DNA from: Enterobacter sp. RIT418
GTDB lineage: Bacteria > Pseudomonadota > Gammaproteobacteria > Enterobacterales > Enterobacteriaceae
Assembly: GCF_003057745.1 (NCBI RefSeq)
Contig: NZ_QBJD02000005.1
Span: 246,777 to 310,776 of the forward strand
Length of the DNA: 64,000 bases
Direction of reading: 5' to 3'
Shown here: piece by piece, positions 55,760-64,000 of the stretch
How the letters are laid out: every line of letters begins with the position of its first letter
Position numbering within the stretch: the stretch's first letter is position 1
Program-made: the position numbers and the translations under genes
The notes under the pieces: model-generated
Told to the model about the DNA's origin: nothing
Databases searched by the model: none
Seen by the model: only the letters and a program-made list of their open reading frames with translations

Positions 55760-56626
55760 ATGACATCACCTATGCCCTCAGGGCAAACGTCATTATTGCA
55801 GCAGATGACACAGCGCCTCGCGCTGTCCGACGCGCATTTTCGTCGGATATGTCAGTTAATCTACCAGCGTGCGGGGATCGTGCTTGCCGACCATAAGCGA
55901 GACATGGTTTACAACCGTCTGGTACGGCGTTTGCGTACGCTGGGACTGGATGATTTTGGCCGCTACCTGAGCATGCTCGAAGCGAACCAGAACAGCGCCG
56001 AATGGCAGGCATTTATCAACGCGTTGACCACCAACCTGACCGCGTTTTTCCGCGAGGGCCATCACTTTCCGGTCCTGGCGGAGCACGCGCGTCGTCGCAC
56101 CGGGGAGTATCGCGTCTGGAGCGCGGCGGCCTCCACCGGGGAAGAGCCCTACTCGCTGGCAATCACCCTGGCGGATACGCTGGGCATGGCGCCGGGACGC
56201 TGGAAGGTTTACGCCAGCGACATCGACACCGAGGTGCTGGAGAAAGCCCGCAGCGGCGTGTATCGCCAGGACGAACTCAAAACGCTGTCGCCCCAGCAGC
56301 TGCAGCGCTACTTCATGCGCGGCACCGGCCCGCATGAGGGGCTGGTGCGCGTGCGCCAGGAGCTGGCGAACTGCGTCGAATTTGCCTCGCTCAACCTGCT
56401 CGACAAGCAGTACAGCGTGCCGGGCCCGTTTGACGCCATCTTTTGCCGTAACGTGATGATCTATTTTGATAAAACGACGCAGCAGGACATTTTGCGTCGC
56501 TTTGTGCCGCTGCTCAAACCTGACGGTTTACTGTTTGCCGGGCACTCGGAAAACTTTAGCAACCTCGCGCGCGAGTTTAGCCTGCGTGGGCAGACGGTGT
56601 ATGCGCTGAGTAAGGAAAAAGCATGA
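55760..56626 (+). CDS. cheR: Chemotaxis receptor methyltransferase CheR
   Basis: A 288-residue SAM-dependent methyltransferase (E. coli 286) that methylates receptor glutamates for adaptation. The N-terminal helical domain ends near 95 with [20 protein letters not shown]. The SAM site includes [32 protein letters not shown] and [14 protein letters not shown]. It docks on the NWETF tail of Tar. The stop overlaps cheB (ATGA). Confidence 0.97.
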   Translation: MTSPMPSGQTSLLQQMTQRLALSDAHFRRICQLIYQRAGIVLADHKRDMVYNRLVRRLRTLGLDDFGRYLSMLEANQNSAEWQAFINALTTNLTAFFREGHHFPVLAEHARRRTGEYRVWSAAASTGEEPYSLAITLADTLGMAPGRWKVYASDIDTEVLEKARSGVYRQDELKTLSPQQLQRYFMRGTGPHEGLVRVRQELANCVEFASLNLLDKQYSVPGPFDAIFCRNVMIYFDKTTQQDILRRFVPLLKPDGLLFAGHSENFSNLAREFSLRGQTVYALSKEKA

Positions 56627-57672
56627 GTAAAATCAGGGTATTGTCGGTCGATGATTCGGCGCTGATGCGCCAGATCATGACCGAAATCATCAATAGCCAC
56701 AGCGATATGGAGATGGTGGCAACGGCGCCCGATCCCTTAGTTGCGCGGGATTTAATCAAAAAATACAACCCCGACGTGCTGACGCTGGATGTCGAAATGC
56801 CGCGCATGGACGGCATTGATTTCCTCGAAAAGCTGATGCGCCTGCGCCCGATGCCGGTGGTGATGGTCTCCTCCCTGACCGGGAAAGGCTCGGAAATTAC
56901 CCTGCGCGCGCTGGAGCTGGGGGCGGTGGACTTTGTGACCAAGCCGCAGCTCGGCATCCGCGAGGGAATGCTGGCCTACAGCGAAATGATTGCCGAGAAG
57001 ATCCGCACCGCGTCGCGGGCGAAGCTGGCGGCGCATAAGCCGATGGCCGCGCCGGCCGCCCTGAAGGCGGGGCCGCTGCTCAGCTCGGAAAAACTGCTGG
57101 TGATTGGCGCGTCAACCGGAGGAACAGAGGCAATTCGCCATGTACTCCAGCCATTGCCGCTCTCAAGCCCGGGTATTCTGATTACCCAGCACATGCCGCC
57201 GGGCTTTACCCGCTCGTTCGCGGAGCGCCTGAACAAGCTGTGCCAGATAAGCGTGAAAGAGGCGGAAGACGGCGAGCGCGTGCTGCCGGGGCATGCCTAC
57301 ATCGCGCCGGGCGATAAGCATATGGAGCTGGCGCGCAGCGGGGCTAACTATCAAATCAGAATTCATGACGGGCCGCCGGTTAACCGGCACCGTCCGTCGG
57401 TGGATGTGCTGTTTCATTCGGTGGCGAAACACGCGGGGCGCAACGCCGTTGGGGTGATCCTGACGGGGATGGGCAACGACGGCGCCGCCGGAATGCTTGC
57501 AATGCACCAGGCCGGGGCCTGGACGATTGCGCAGAATGAAGCAAGTTGTGTGGTGTTCGGCATGCCGCGCGAGGCCATCAATATGGGTGGCGTGAGCGAA
57601 GTGGTCGATCTTAGCCAGGTAAGCCAGCAGATGCTGGCGAAAATCAGTGCCGGACAGGCAATACGTATTTGA
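56623..57672 (+). CDS. cheB: Chemotaxis methylesterase/response regulator CheB
   Basis: A 349-residue CheB, the E. coli length. The receiver domain (1-130) has [14 protein letters not shown] and the phosphorylated Asp56 in [12 protein letters not shown]. The methylesterase domain has Ser164 in [13 protein letters not shown], His in [10 protein letters not shown] and Asp in [11 protein letters not shown]. It demethylates and deamidates receptors when activated by CheA. Confidence 0.97.
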   Translation: MSKIRVLSVDDSALMRQIMTEIINSHSDMEMVATAPDPLVARDLIKKYNPDVLTLDVEMPRMDGIDFLEKLMRLRPMPVVMVSSLTGKGSEITLRALELGAVDFVTKPQLGIREGMLAYSEMIAEKIRTASRAKLAAHKPMAAPAALKAGPLLSSEKLLVIGASTGGTEAIRHVLQPLPLSSPGILITQHMPPGFTRSFAERLNKLCQISVKEAEDGERVLPGHAYIAPGDKHMELARSGANYQIRIHDGPPVNRHRPSVDVLFHSVAKHAGRNAVGVILTGMGNDGAAGMLAMHQAGAWTIAQNEASCVVFGMPREAINMGGVSEVVDLSQVSQQMLAKISAGQAIRI

Positions 57673-57689
57673 CTCAGGAGTAGAATTAG

Positions 57690-58079
<390 letters not shown>

Positions 58080-58089
58080 GGTGAAGGTC

Positions 58090-58734
58090 ATGATGCAACC
58101 TGCAATGAAACCCGTTGAAGAACATTCGCCCACCGACATCATCGTCCGAATCGGCAGCCTGACGCGCATGCTGCGCGACAGCCTGCGCGAGCTGGGGCTG
58201 GACCAGGCTATCGCCGAAGCGGCGGAAGCAATACCCGACGCGCGCGACCGTCTGGACTATGTGGTACAGATGACCGCGCAGGCGGCAGAGCGCGCGCTGA
58301 ACAGCGTCGAGGCCTCGCAGCCGCACCAGGACGCGATGGAGAAGGGCGCGAAGGCGCTGAGCAAGCGCTGGGATGCGTGGTTCGAAAACCCTATCGAGCT
58401 GGCCGACGCCCGCGAGCTGGTCACCGATACGCGGCAGTATCTCGGCGACGTGCCGGGGCACACCAGCTTCACCAACGCCCAGCTGCTGGACATCATGATG
58501 GCGCAGGATTTCCAGGACCTGACCGGTCAGGTGATCAAGCGCATGATGGACGTGATTCAGGAGATTGAGCGCCAGCTGCTGATGGTGCTGCTGGAGAACA
58601 TGCCGGAGCCGGCTGCCCGTCCGAAGCGCGAGAACGAAAGCCTGCTCAACGGGCCGCAGCTCGACGCGTCTAAAGCGGGCGTGGTGGCAAGCCAGGATCA
58701 GGTCGACGACCTGCTGGACAGCCTCGGCTTCTGA
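58090..58734 (+). CDS. cheZ: CheY-P phosphatase CheZ
   Basis: A 214-residue CheZ, the E. coli length, a long helical hairpin dimer. The catalytic Gln147 is in [18 protein letters not shown], and the C-terminal CheY-binding helix is [15 protein letters not shown] 58090 is the homologous start; a GTG at 58081 next to the cheY stop is in frame. It ends the operon and is followed by a strong inverted repeat, then by a convergent fimbrial operon instead of flhB. Confidence 0.97.
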   Translation: MMQPAMKPVEEHSPTDIIVRIGSLTRMLRDSLRELGLDQAIAEAAEAIPDARDRLDYVVQMTAQAAERALNSVEASQPHQDAMEKGAKALSKRWDAWFENPIELADARELVTDTRQYLGDVPGHTSFTNAQLLDIMMAQDFQDLTGQVIKRMMDVIQEIERQLLMVLLENMPEPAARPKRENESLLNGPQLDASKAGVVASQDQVDDLLDSLGF

Positions 58735-58740
58735 CGCACA

Positions 58741-58782
58741 GCGGCTACCCTCAGGTTGGTTGTTCAACCTGAGGGTAGCCGC
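58741..58782. terminator. Perfect 18-bp inverted repeat between cheZ and the fimbrial operon
   Basis: GCGGCTACCCTCAGGTTG and its exact complement are separated by six bases, 6 bp after cheZ and 1 bp before the convergent adhesin stop. It lacks a long T-run but should end transcripts from both sides. Confidence 0.75.
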
Positions 58783-58783
58783 G

Positions 58784-59947
58784 TTAGCGAAGATCCATCT
58801 TCACCGTCACGTTCCCTTCAAAACTGCCCGGCTCGGGCGTCGCCTCCGTCGTGCTCACCGGCACGGCCTGAATTTTCACCACGCCATTTCCCTGTTCATC
58901 CATCGTGACCGGAAACTCGAAGCTGCCGTCCAGATCGACGTTTTTGCCGTTTTCATCATAAATGCGCACCCCGAGGTCGTTTCGGTTAAGCAGCTTTGCG
59001 ATATAGGGCGCGCTGCTGTCCGCGACCCCCTGATCGGCCGAGAGGGTAAGCTTTATGCGATCGGAATTGCCCACCGCGTTATCGTCGCAATGGTAGGCGA
59101 TATCGACGTTCTTTAGTGCGAAGCCCTGAGGCGGCTGCCCTTTACTGACGAACTGCTTGCTGACGATAGAGCCAAACTCGACCTCAATGGTGCTGCCTTC
59201 GTTGATGGTGCAGCTGAGGGGAGCCGAAAGGGTGCCGCCAAACCAGATATCAGAAACGTGTTCAGCCTGCGTGGGATCGCAGGCTGAACCGCTGCCAAAC
59301 TGAAGGCACGCATAGTTCTGGGCGATGAGCGTTGGCGGAATGACCTCTTCCCCCAGGATGGGCTTCTTGATGTGGAGCAACATCGCCACGACGTTCCAGC
59401 GGAACTTGCGCTTAATCTCGCTGGCCCCGTCGGGCTGCGTATCCGCGCTGCAGACGCTGGCTTCACTCACGGGAACCGACAGGACCGTTTCCAGCACGCT
59501 GGACATATTTCCGCGCGACGTCGGGTACTGGTTGATATGAATGGGGACCAGATAGCTACCGTCCGGAGAGTGAATGGCGTCCGAGTAGCCGGTGATATCG
59601 GCGTCTATTTTATCCGTAAGATAGCCGTAACCGTTTATTCCCGAGCTAAGCGGACTCCCGGCGTAGGTGACTTCGTAGACCCGGCTTGAGGAGAAAAGAT
59701 TCCCGGGGCAGGAGCAGTTTGCCTCAACGGATCCGCCTGCTCCAACCAGATGATCGGGAATATCGTAATCGCGACCCGCTTTGTTTTCGGTGGACGAAAT
59801 CGCGTGATCGTATGAGATGGTATAGGTTTGCGGTACGCTGAAGCAGTTTTTTAGCAGGGTTGCGGCCCGGCAGGCGTCCAGCGGGGCCTGGCTTAGCGCG
59901 GCACCGAGGAGGCAGGTTGCCGCATGTTTCTTAACGTTTTTCATCAT
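58784..59947 (-). CDS. Fimbrial tip adhesin / minor subunit (classical chaperone-usher)
   Basis: A 387-residue secreted protein and the last gene of the minus-strand fimbrial operon. The signal peptide region is LLGAALSQAPLDACRA. An N-terminal part rich in cysteines (KNCFSV, ANCSCPG, SVCSAD, YACLQF, SACDP) probably forms the receptor-binding domain. The C-terminal part, from about 245 (PLSCTINEGSTIEVEFGSIV) to the final NVTVKMDLR, is a pilin domain as in FimH-type adhesins. Ligand unknown. ATG 59947 with AGGAACC upstream is used; it overlaps the usher end by 17 bp. A second ATG follows directly. Confidence 0.85.
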   Translation of the reverse strand: MMKNVKKHAATCLLGAALSQAPLDACRAATLLKNCFSVPQTYTISYDHAISSTENKAGRDYDIPDHLVGAGGSVEANCSCPGNLFSSSRVYEVTYAGSPLSSGINGYGYLTDKIDADITGYSDAIHSPDGSYLVPIHINQYPTSRGNMSSVLETVLSVPVSEASVCSADTQPDGASEIKRKFRWNVVAMLLHIKKPILGEEVIPPTLIAQNYACLQFGSGSACDPTQAEHVSDIWFGGTLSAPLSCTINEGSTIEVEFGSIVSKQFVSKGQPPQGFALKNVDIAYHCDDNAVGNSDRIKLTLSADQGVADSSAPYIAKLLNRNDLGVRIYDENGKNVDLDGSFEFPVTMDEQGNGVVKIQAVPVSTTEATPEPGSFEGNVTVKMDLR

Positions 59948-62492
59948 GAATGGGTTCCTGCTGGCAAAGCGCGCTGACCGAATAAATACCGTTAGGGCTG
60001 ACGCTTTGCCGTGTTGTCTGAGGTGAAATGAGGGCCGTACACTGCTGGCTGGGCGCGTTGCCCCACCGCACCGCAAGCCGTGACGACTCCCCGACGCCCG
60101 CCAGATAGACGGTGCCGGTATCGTCCACAATCCCGCTTGTCGCCGCGGCCTCGCAGCTGGCGACGGCGCCAAAAGGTACGCGCTGTCCGCCCGGGCGCGA
60201 CAGGGCGATCAGCATCCGATAGCCCACGTGCGCATCAAAGCGGGCAACCACCGCGGCGTTACGTGAGGGAATGACGGTGGCCGCCGTATCGCTGCTGTCA
60301 ACGTCGTCCGGCAGGGTAGCGGTGTCGATACGAATGGTGTTCGCCTGATAAGGCGTCAGCGAAGGGATCACGGCGTTGCCCAGCCAGTCCGTCTGTACGC
60401 CACGCTGGTTTTGAAAACGAACCCCGGCGGCGTCGTTGGCCGTTACGATGGCAAACTGGCTGCCGAGCGGCTGTGAAAGCGTGACGCCGTGCGGATGGGC
60501 CACAACCCCACCGCTGATGCCGTAACTAAGCTGCTGAGAGCCGTTGGTGGCGGTGTAATACCCGGCGTTGAGGTTGGCGTACTGCGAACGGTAGCTCCCG
60601 TAGAGGCTGCTGGTATCGTCTTCGCCGTGGTTGGCGTAGCTCTGCTGCAAAGAGTAGCTCAGGCGTTCGTCGTCCAGCAGCGTGCCGCTAAGACCGATAT
60701 TTTGACGCGTTGAGCCGTGCTGGCTATTGCTGATGTTATAGCTGCTCCAGGCGCGGGGTAGCCATTTTGACAGTGGGACGCTGAGGCCGAACGACACCAT
60801 CCGATCGGTCGCTTCCCCATCGGCTTTACTGTAGCTGTAGGCCATGTGGTAGCTGACGCCGCTGATAACGGTGTTAAAGCCTGCCGACAGGCTGCGCTCT
60901 GTTTTCGACGTTCCCCAGTAGTCCTGCTGATAGCCGTTGAGATAGAGACTAACGCCAGAGACGGTCTGGCTTAGGCTCGCCTGGATGCGGCTGCGCTTGT
61001 TGTATCGAAACAGCAGATCGTCCTCATGCTCGTCCATTTTCTGATTGGCGTCAGTAAAGCTGTAGTAGCCGCGGCTGGAGTAGCGGTAGCTGCCGAGCGT
61101 GAGGTTGGTGTCGGTGGCGTCTATTTTTCCGGTGTAGAGCACGCGCAGGGAATGACCCGTGTGCTGACTGTCGTTGTCGAGATGAGTGCGTGCAAGCGTG
61201 ACGTCCGCCGAAAGCGATCCTAACGGGCCGAGCGACACGCCTGCGCCCGTATTGGCCGCATTGTAATCCTGGGAGAGCGTCAGCCCGCCAAACCAGGTCA
61301 TGAAATTATTGAAGCCGTAAATGGCGCTGCCCTGCAGGAACTCGGGCTCCTTTTGGCTGCTGGCGCTGTCGGCGCGATAGCGACCGGCCGTCATCTCAAA
61401 TTTAACGTGCCCGGGGCGCTGCATAACGGCGATGCTGGAGTAGGGCTGCGTAAAACGGTGCTCGGTACCGTCGGCCTCTTTGACCGTGACCTCCAGATCG
61501 CCGCTGTTGGTGGTCGAGTAAAGATCGTTAATCTCAAACGCGCCCGGCGCAACGTTCTGCTGATAGATGAGATAGCCGTTCTGGCGCACGGAAACTTCCG
61601 CATTTGAACTGGCAATCCCGCGAATGACGGGCGCGAAGCCCCGCTGGCTGTAGGGCAGCATCTCCTCATCGGACGCGAGGTTGACGCCGCGATATTGCAC
61701 GCTATCAAACACTTCGCCCCGCGTGCTGCTTTCGCCTGCGGTGAACTGCGCCTTAAGTGCATCGACGTCGTGCTGCACGTAGGTGCTGAGGTTCGCCCAC
61801 TGACTTTCGGAGTCAGACTGGCTCCACGTGCTGTAGTTACGCACCCGCCAGCCCAGCAGGTTTGCCCCAGTGCGGACGTTCAGGTAGCGATTAGCCGTGC
61901 GGTCGCTGCCGTCGCTCCGGTTTTCCGCGCCGGAAAGCGTATAGTCGCTGAATAGCACGGGCACGCCGTCGTCCCAGCGCGACGGATCGATATAGTCAGG
62001 ACTGGCCTGGCCAACTGCGGCCTGCGGAATGCTTAGCGCCAGCGTCATCGTCGAGAAATCCAGCTGAGCGAACGCCAGAGGAATATAGTGGCCCAGCGGT
62101 TCAGGCAGCGTCTCGTCGGGCGCAATCGCCAGCAGCGAGGGATAGCGATCGACGTTAATCCCCCACGCGCGAAGCATGTCTGGCGTGAGCTGTGGCGCCA
62201 ACGCTCCGCCTGGCGAGCTGACGTAGGTGATTTTGGCATCGGCGCGACGGCGCGTATTGATCGTCACTTTTGACGCGTAGGTGCCCGGAAGCTGCGCGTT
62301 CGATTTTGAAAACAGGGAAAGGTCAATTTCCTGCTCGCTCAGCATGTCGCCTTCCAGAGAGGAGGGGGAAAAGCGATACTCTCGTGCCTCAAGAGAGCAG
62401 CTTGCCACGAAAATAACGCCTCCCAGGCAGCGCAGTAGCGGGTTGAGCGGGAAGGCCCTGCTGTATGACCGTGCGTTACGTCCTGTAAACAT
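59931..62492 (-). CDS. Outer-membrane usher, FimD/PapC family
   Basis: An 853-residue usher of classical size. The N-terminal domain is at about 38-160 (REYRFSPSSLEGDMLSEQEI, with the DLSLFSKSNAQLPGTYA stretch that binds chaperone). The barrel carries the plug region (FAPVIRGIASSNAEVSVRQN) and the motif GPLGSLSADVTLART. C-terminal domains include RPGGQRVPFGAVASC. It lies 6 bp after the chaperone gene. It is only distantly related to the archaic usher at 49.0-51.4 kb. Confidence 0.93.
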   Translation of the reverse strand: MFTGRNARSYSRAFPLNPLLRCLGGVIFVASCSLEAREYRFSPSSLEGDMLSEQEIDLSLFSKSNAQLPGTYASKVTINTRRRADAKITYVSSPGGALAPQLTPDMLRAWGINVDRYPSLLAIAPDETLPEPLGHYIPLAFAQLDFSTMTLALSIPQAAVGQASPDYIDPSRWDDGVPVLFSDYTLSGAENRSDGSDRTANRYLNVRTGANLLGWRVRNYSTWSQSDSESQWANLSTYVQHDVDALKAQFTAGESSTRGEVFDSVQYRGVNLASDEEMLPYSQRGFAPVIRGIASSNAEVSVRQNGYLIYQQNVAPGAFEINDLYSTTNSGDLEVTVKEADGTEHRFTQPYSSIAVMQRPGHVKFEMTAGRYRADSASSQKEPEFLQGSAIYGFNNFMTWFGGLTLSQDYNAANTGAGVSLGPLGSLSADVTLARTHLDNDSQHTGHSLRVLYTGKIDATDTNLTLGSYRYSSRGYYSFTDANQKMDEHEDDLLFRYNKRSRIQASLSQTVSGVSLYLNGYQQDYWGTSKTERSLSAGFNTVISGVSYHMAYSYSKADGEATDRMVSFGLSVPLSKWLPRAWSSYNISNSQHGSTRQNIGLSGTLLDDERLSYSLQQSYANHGEDDTSSLYGSYRSQYANLNAGYYTATNGSQQLSYGISGGVVAHPHGVTLSQPLGSQFAIVTANDAAGVRFQNQRGVQTDWLGNAVIPSLTPYQANTIRIDTATLPDDVDSSDTAATVIPSRNAAVVARFDAHVGYRMLIALSRPGGQRVPFGAVASCEAAATSGIVDDTGTVYLAGVGESSRLAVRWGNAPSQQCTALISPQTTRQSVSPNGIYSVSALCQQEPIHDEKR

Positions 62493-62498
62493 GGTGGT

Positions 62499-63194
62499 TT
62501 AGTCATCCTGCACAAGGGGAGAGGTAAATTTGTCGGATGCATTGCCGTAATCCGTGATGCAGCGCCAGCTGACGTTTTTACCCACCGCGACGTCCGGGAG
62601 GGAAAGCGTGACGCTGGACGCGGGCCCGACCATATCCGCTTTTTCTATTTTCGTTGTCCCAAGGGACAGCGAGTCAAACACGCTGTAAAACGCGCCGTCG
62701 TTAATGACGGTGAGCTGACCCGCGCGGCGGACGAAGCGCAGGCGTTGGCAGGTTTCTGACGGCGAGCCGACAAGCCCTGTCGGGCGCCAGAACAGCTTCA
62801 GACGCGTTTTGTAGATCAGGCGCAGGACGTTTTTATCTTCATCATCCGCGCTGGTTGCGGGAACGGTGCGCACGTTCAGGTAGAACAGCGTCTCTTTATC
62901 CGTGGGAAGCGGCGTGCCGTTCCACGTTATGCGCAGGCTTTGCTCTTTTTGCGCGTCGAGACGAAAAAGCGGTGGCGTCACAATAAACGGCCCGCGCGTT
63001 TTTCCGTCACCGGTATCTGTCCAGGATTGAATAAGCCACGGCAGCTCTTTTTCATTATTCTGCAAAGGCAGGGACACTTCTTTTTTCGCGGCATCGTAGA
63101 TTATGCGCGTACGGCCAATTTGCACGCCCGCTGCGTGACAAAACATGCTCGCCATGACGGGAAAGCATAATAATATTTTTACTGATGTGCGCAT
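62499..63194 (-). CDS. Periplasmic fimbrial chaperone, FimC/PapD family
   Basis: A 231-residue chaperone with signal peptide (LLCFPVMASMFCHAA). The PapD-type core is visible: GRTRIIYDAAKKEVSLPLQN and LPWLIQSWTD in domain 1, the G1 strand region with FYLNVRTVPATS and VLRLIYKTRLKLFWRP. Two cysteines in domain 2 (ETCQR, WRCITD) may form a disulphide, as in some chaperones of this kind. It is separated from the major subunit gene by a strong stem-loop. Confidence 0.92.
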   Translation of the reverse strand: MRTSVKILLCFPVMASMFCHAAGVQIGRTRIIYDAAKKEVSLPLQNNEKELPWLIQSWTDTGDGKTRGPFIVTPPLFRLDAQKEQSLRITWNGTPLPTDKETLFYLNVRTVPATSADDEDKNVLRLIYKTRLKLFWRPTGLVGSPSETCQRLRFVRRAGQLTVINDGAFYSVFDSLSLGTTKIEKADMVGPASSVTLSLPDVAVGKNVSWRCITDYGNASDKFTSPLVQDD

Positions 63195-63223
63195 GGGGAA
63201 ACCTTAAATAAAAAGGAGAAAGG

Positions 63224-63258
63224 AGATAATAGTCCGGAAATGAACCGAACTATTATCT
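63224..63258 (-). repeat. Stem-loop between major subunit and chaperone genes
   Basis: AGATAATAGTCCGG and CCGAACTATTATCT pair over 14 positions (one G-T) around a 7-base loop. It lies 63 bp after the major subunit stop and 30 bp before the chaperone start. It likely lets abundant pilin mRNA accumulate over usher and chaperone mRNA. Confidence 0.7.
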
Positions 63259-63321
63259 TGTCAATTCTCCTCAAACGGCATATTGCGATAATCGAGAAGT
63301 ATAAATTACGCGTGAACGGCG

Positions 63322-63897
63322 TTAACGATAGAGAATATTAACCGTCATATCGGCATCGGCCGCACCCGCTGTCACGTCAGCAGCAAAGGATTTATACCGG
63401 GCATTAAAATCGGCTTTGATGGTGTCCGAGGTGCGAGTTGCCAGCTCGATATAGACCTGTTCTTCCGCGCCGTCCATGGTAATAAAGCGGTCGTTTTTGC
63501 CTGCCGGGCTAACGGCGACGCCGATGCCCGTTGCCGCTTCGTCGCGCGCGGTGGTGATTTTACTCACGTCAAGCAGCGTGTTTGAACCGGTCAGCGCCGT
63601 TGGGCCGTTGAAGGTGAGCTGTATGGCGGGCAGTCCGTCGCTTTTTAACGGGCAGTTGGCGAGAATAATGGAAAAAGGAACGAGCGTGGACTCTTTACCA
63701 ACTTCGGTAAAGAACGTCGTAGGAAAGGTGCCTAAAGGAACGGTGCTGTCCGTGCCGCTGTCACCCTGAATGGTGCAGCTTGGCTCGATAATTTCCCCGG
63801 TGAAGTGAATGGTGCCCGCATTCATTTCCGCTGCGAAGCCGCTCATCGACAGCGTTGCGAATATGGCACCCGCAATAATGTTTTTTGTAAAATCCAT
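63322..63897 (-). CDS. Major fimbrial subunit, FimA-like
   Basis: A 191-residue type-1-like pilin with a signal peptide (NIIAGAIFATLSMSGFAA). The mature part begins EMNAGTIHFTGEIIEPSCTI, the family-typical start with donor strand and first cysteine. The second cysteine is in ILANCPLKSDG. It ends AADADMTVNILYR, the chaperone/donor-strand acceptor end. First gene of the minus-strand operon, so it is taken as the main shaft subunit. An AT-rich region lies before it. Confidence 0.92.
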   Translation of the reverse strand: MDFTKNIIAGAIFATLSMSGFAAEMNAGTIHFTGEIIEPSCTIQGDSGTDSTVPLGTFPTTFFTEVGKESTLVPFSIILANCPLKSDGLPAIQLTFNGPTALTGSNTLLDVSKITTARDEAATGIGVAVSPAGKNDRFITMDGAEEQVYIELATRTSDTIKADFNARYKSFAADVTAGAADADMTVNILYR

Positions 63898-64000
63898 CTG
63901 AATAATTTCCTGAGTTGAAAAACATTTTAGTTGGCGATAAAAAAGCTGAAGGATTATCGCCGCAGGGAAGTATAACGATTATTTATATCGAGGTAACGAT
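63898..64000 (-). other. Upstream region of the fimbrial operon (to window edge)
   Basis: About 100 AT-rich bases before the major subunit gene, expected to hold its promoter; a CAGGAAAT ribosome site lies near 63908. No inverted repeats of a phase switch were seen in the part available. Confidence 0.45.

Overview
The window is an enterobacterial chromosome segment, most likely Enterobacter or a close relative. This is inferred from gene order and protein similarity, not from a search. The right three quarters follow the Escherichia coli order tRNA-Leu, yecA, tyrP, ftnA, yecR, azuC, yecJ, ftnB, araFGH, otsBA, uspC, flhDC, motAB, cheAW, tar, tap, cheRBYZ. Several genes are added that E. coli K-12 lacks at these places.

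Positions 1-15.5 kb are the right part of a contractile-tail (myovirus) prophage. All tail genes lie on the + strand: two unrecognised proteins, the gpV spike, sheath, tube, the gpE/E' tail chaperone, tape measure, gpU, gpX, gpD, gpW, gpJ, gpI, tail fibre and fibre-assembly protein. After them comes accessory cargo: an AT-rich acyltransferase, a Cro/C1-type regulator, a 58-residue membrane protein and an SOS module. The SOS module is a DinI-like gene divergent from umuDC with one ideal LexA box between them, followed by an SRAP-domain protein. The end of the accessory block is unusual. A 3' fragment of tRNA-Pro(GGG) on the minus strand, a zinc-ribbon/DUF4145 gene, and a 3' fragment of tRNA-Leu(UAA) on the plus strand follow each other. 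The last looks like the right attachment site of an element inserted in the leuZ-type tRNA gene.

Positions 16.8-31.3 kb hold a second branched-chain amino-acid-type ABC transporter (minus strand), yecA, tyrP with TyrR boxes, ftnA, yecR and a two-sensor-domain HD-GYP protein. An RpiB-family isomerase, the tiny azuC gene with a consensus CRP site, yecJ, a Dcu-type C4-dicarboxylate carrier and ftnB follow. Positions 31.8-39.1 kb hold a DJ-1/PfpI protein, arabinose uptake (araFGH), trehalose synthesis (otsBA) and uspC.

Positions 39.1-58.8 kb are the flagellar master regulator and chemotaxis genes. The flhDC control region has a CRP site and a promoter. A sigma-28 promoter inside flhC fits the known MotR small RNA. 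The usual cheW-tar junction is interrupted by a dicarboxylate/amino-acid symporter and a five-gene archaic (Csu-like, spore-coat-U-domain) chaperone-usher fimbrial operon. A second, classical FimA/PapC-type fimbrial operon lies after cheZ, convergent with it (58.8-63.9 kb). The chemotaxis genes are thus flanked by two unrelated adhesion systems. No intact tRNA, rRNA, insertion sequence, CRISPR array or integrase gene was seen.
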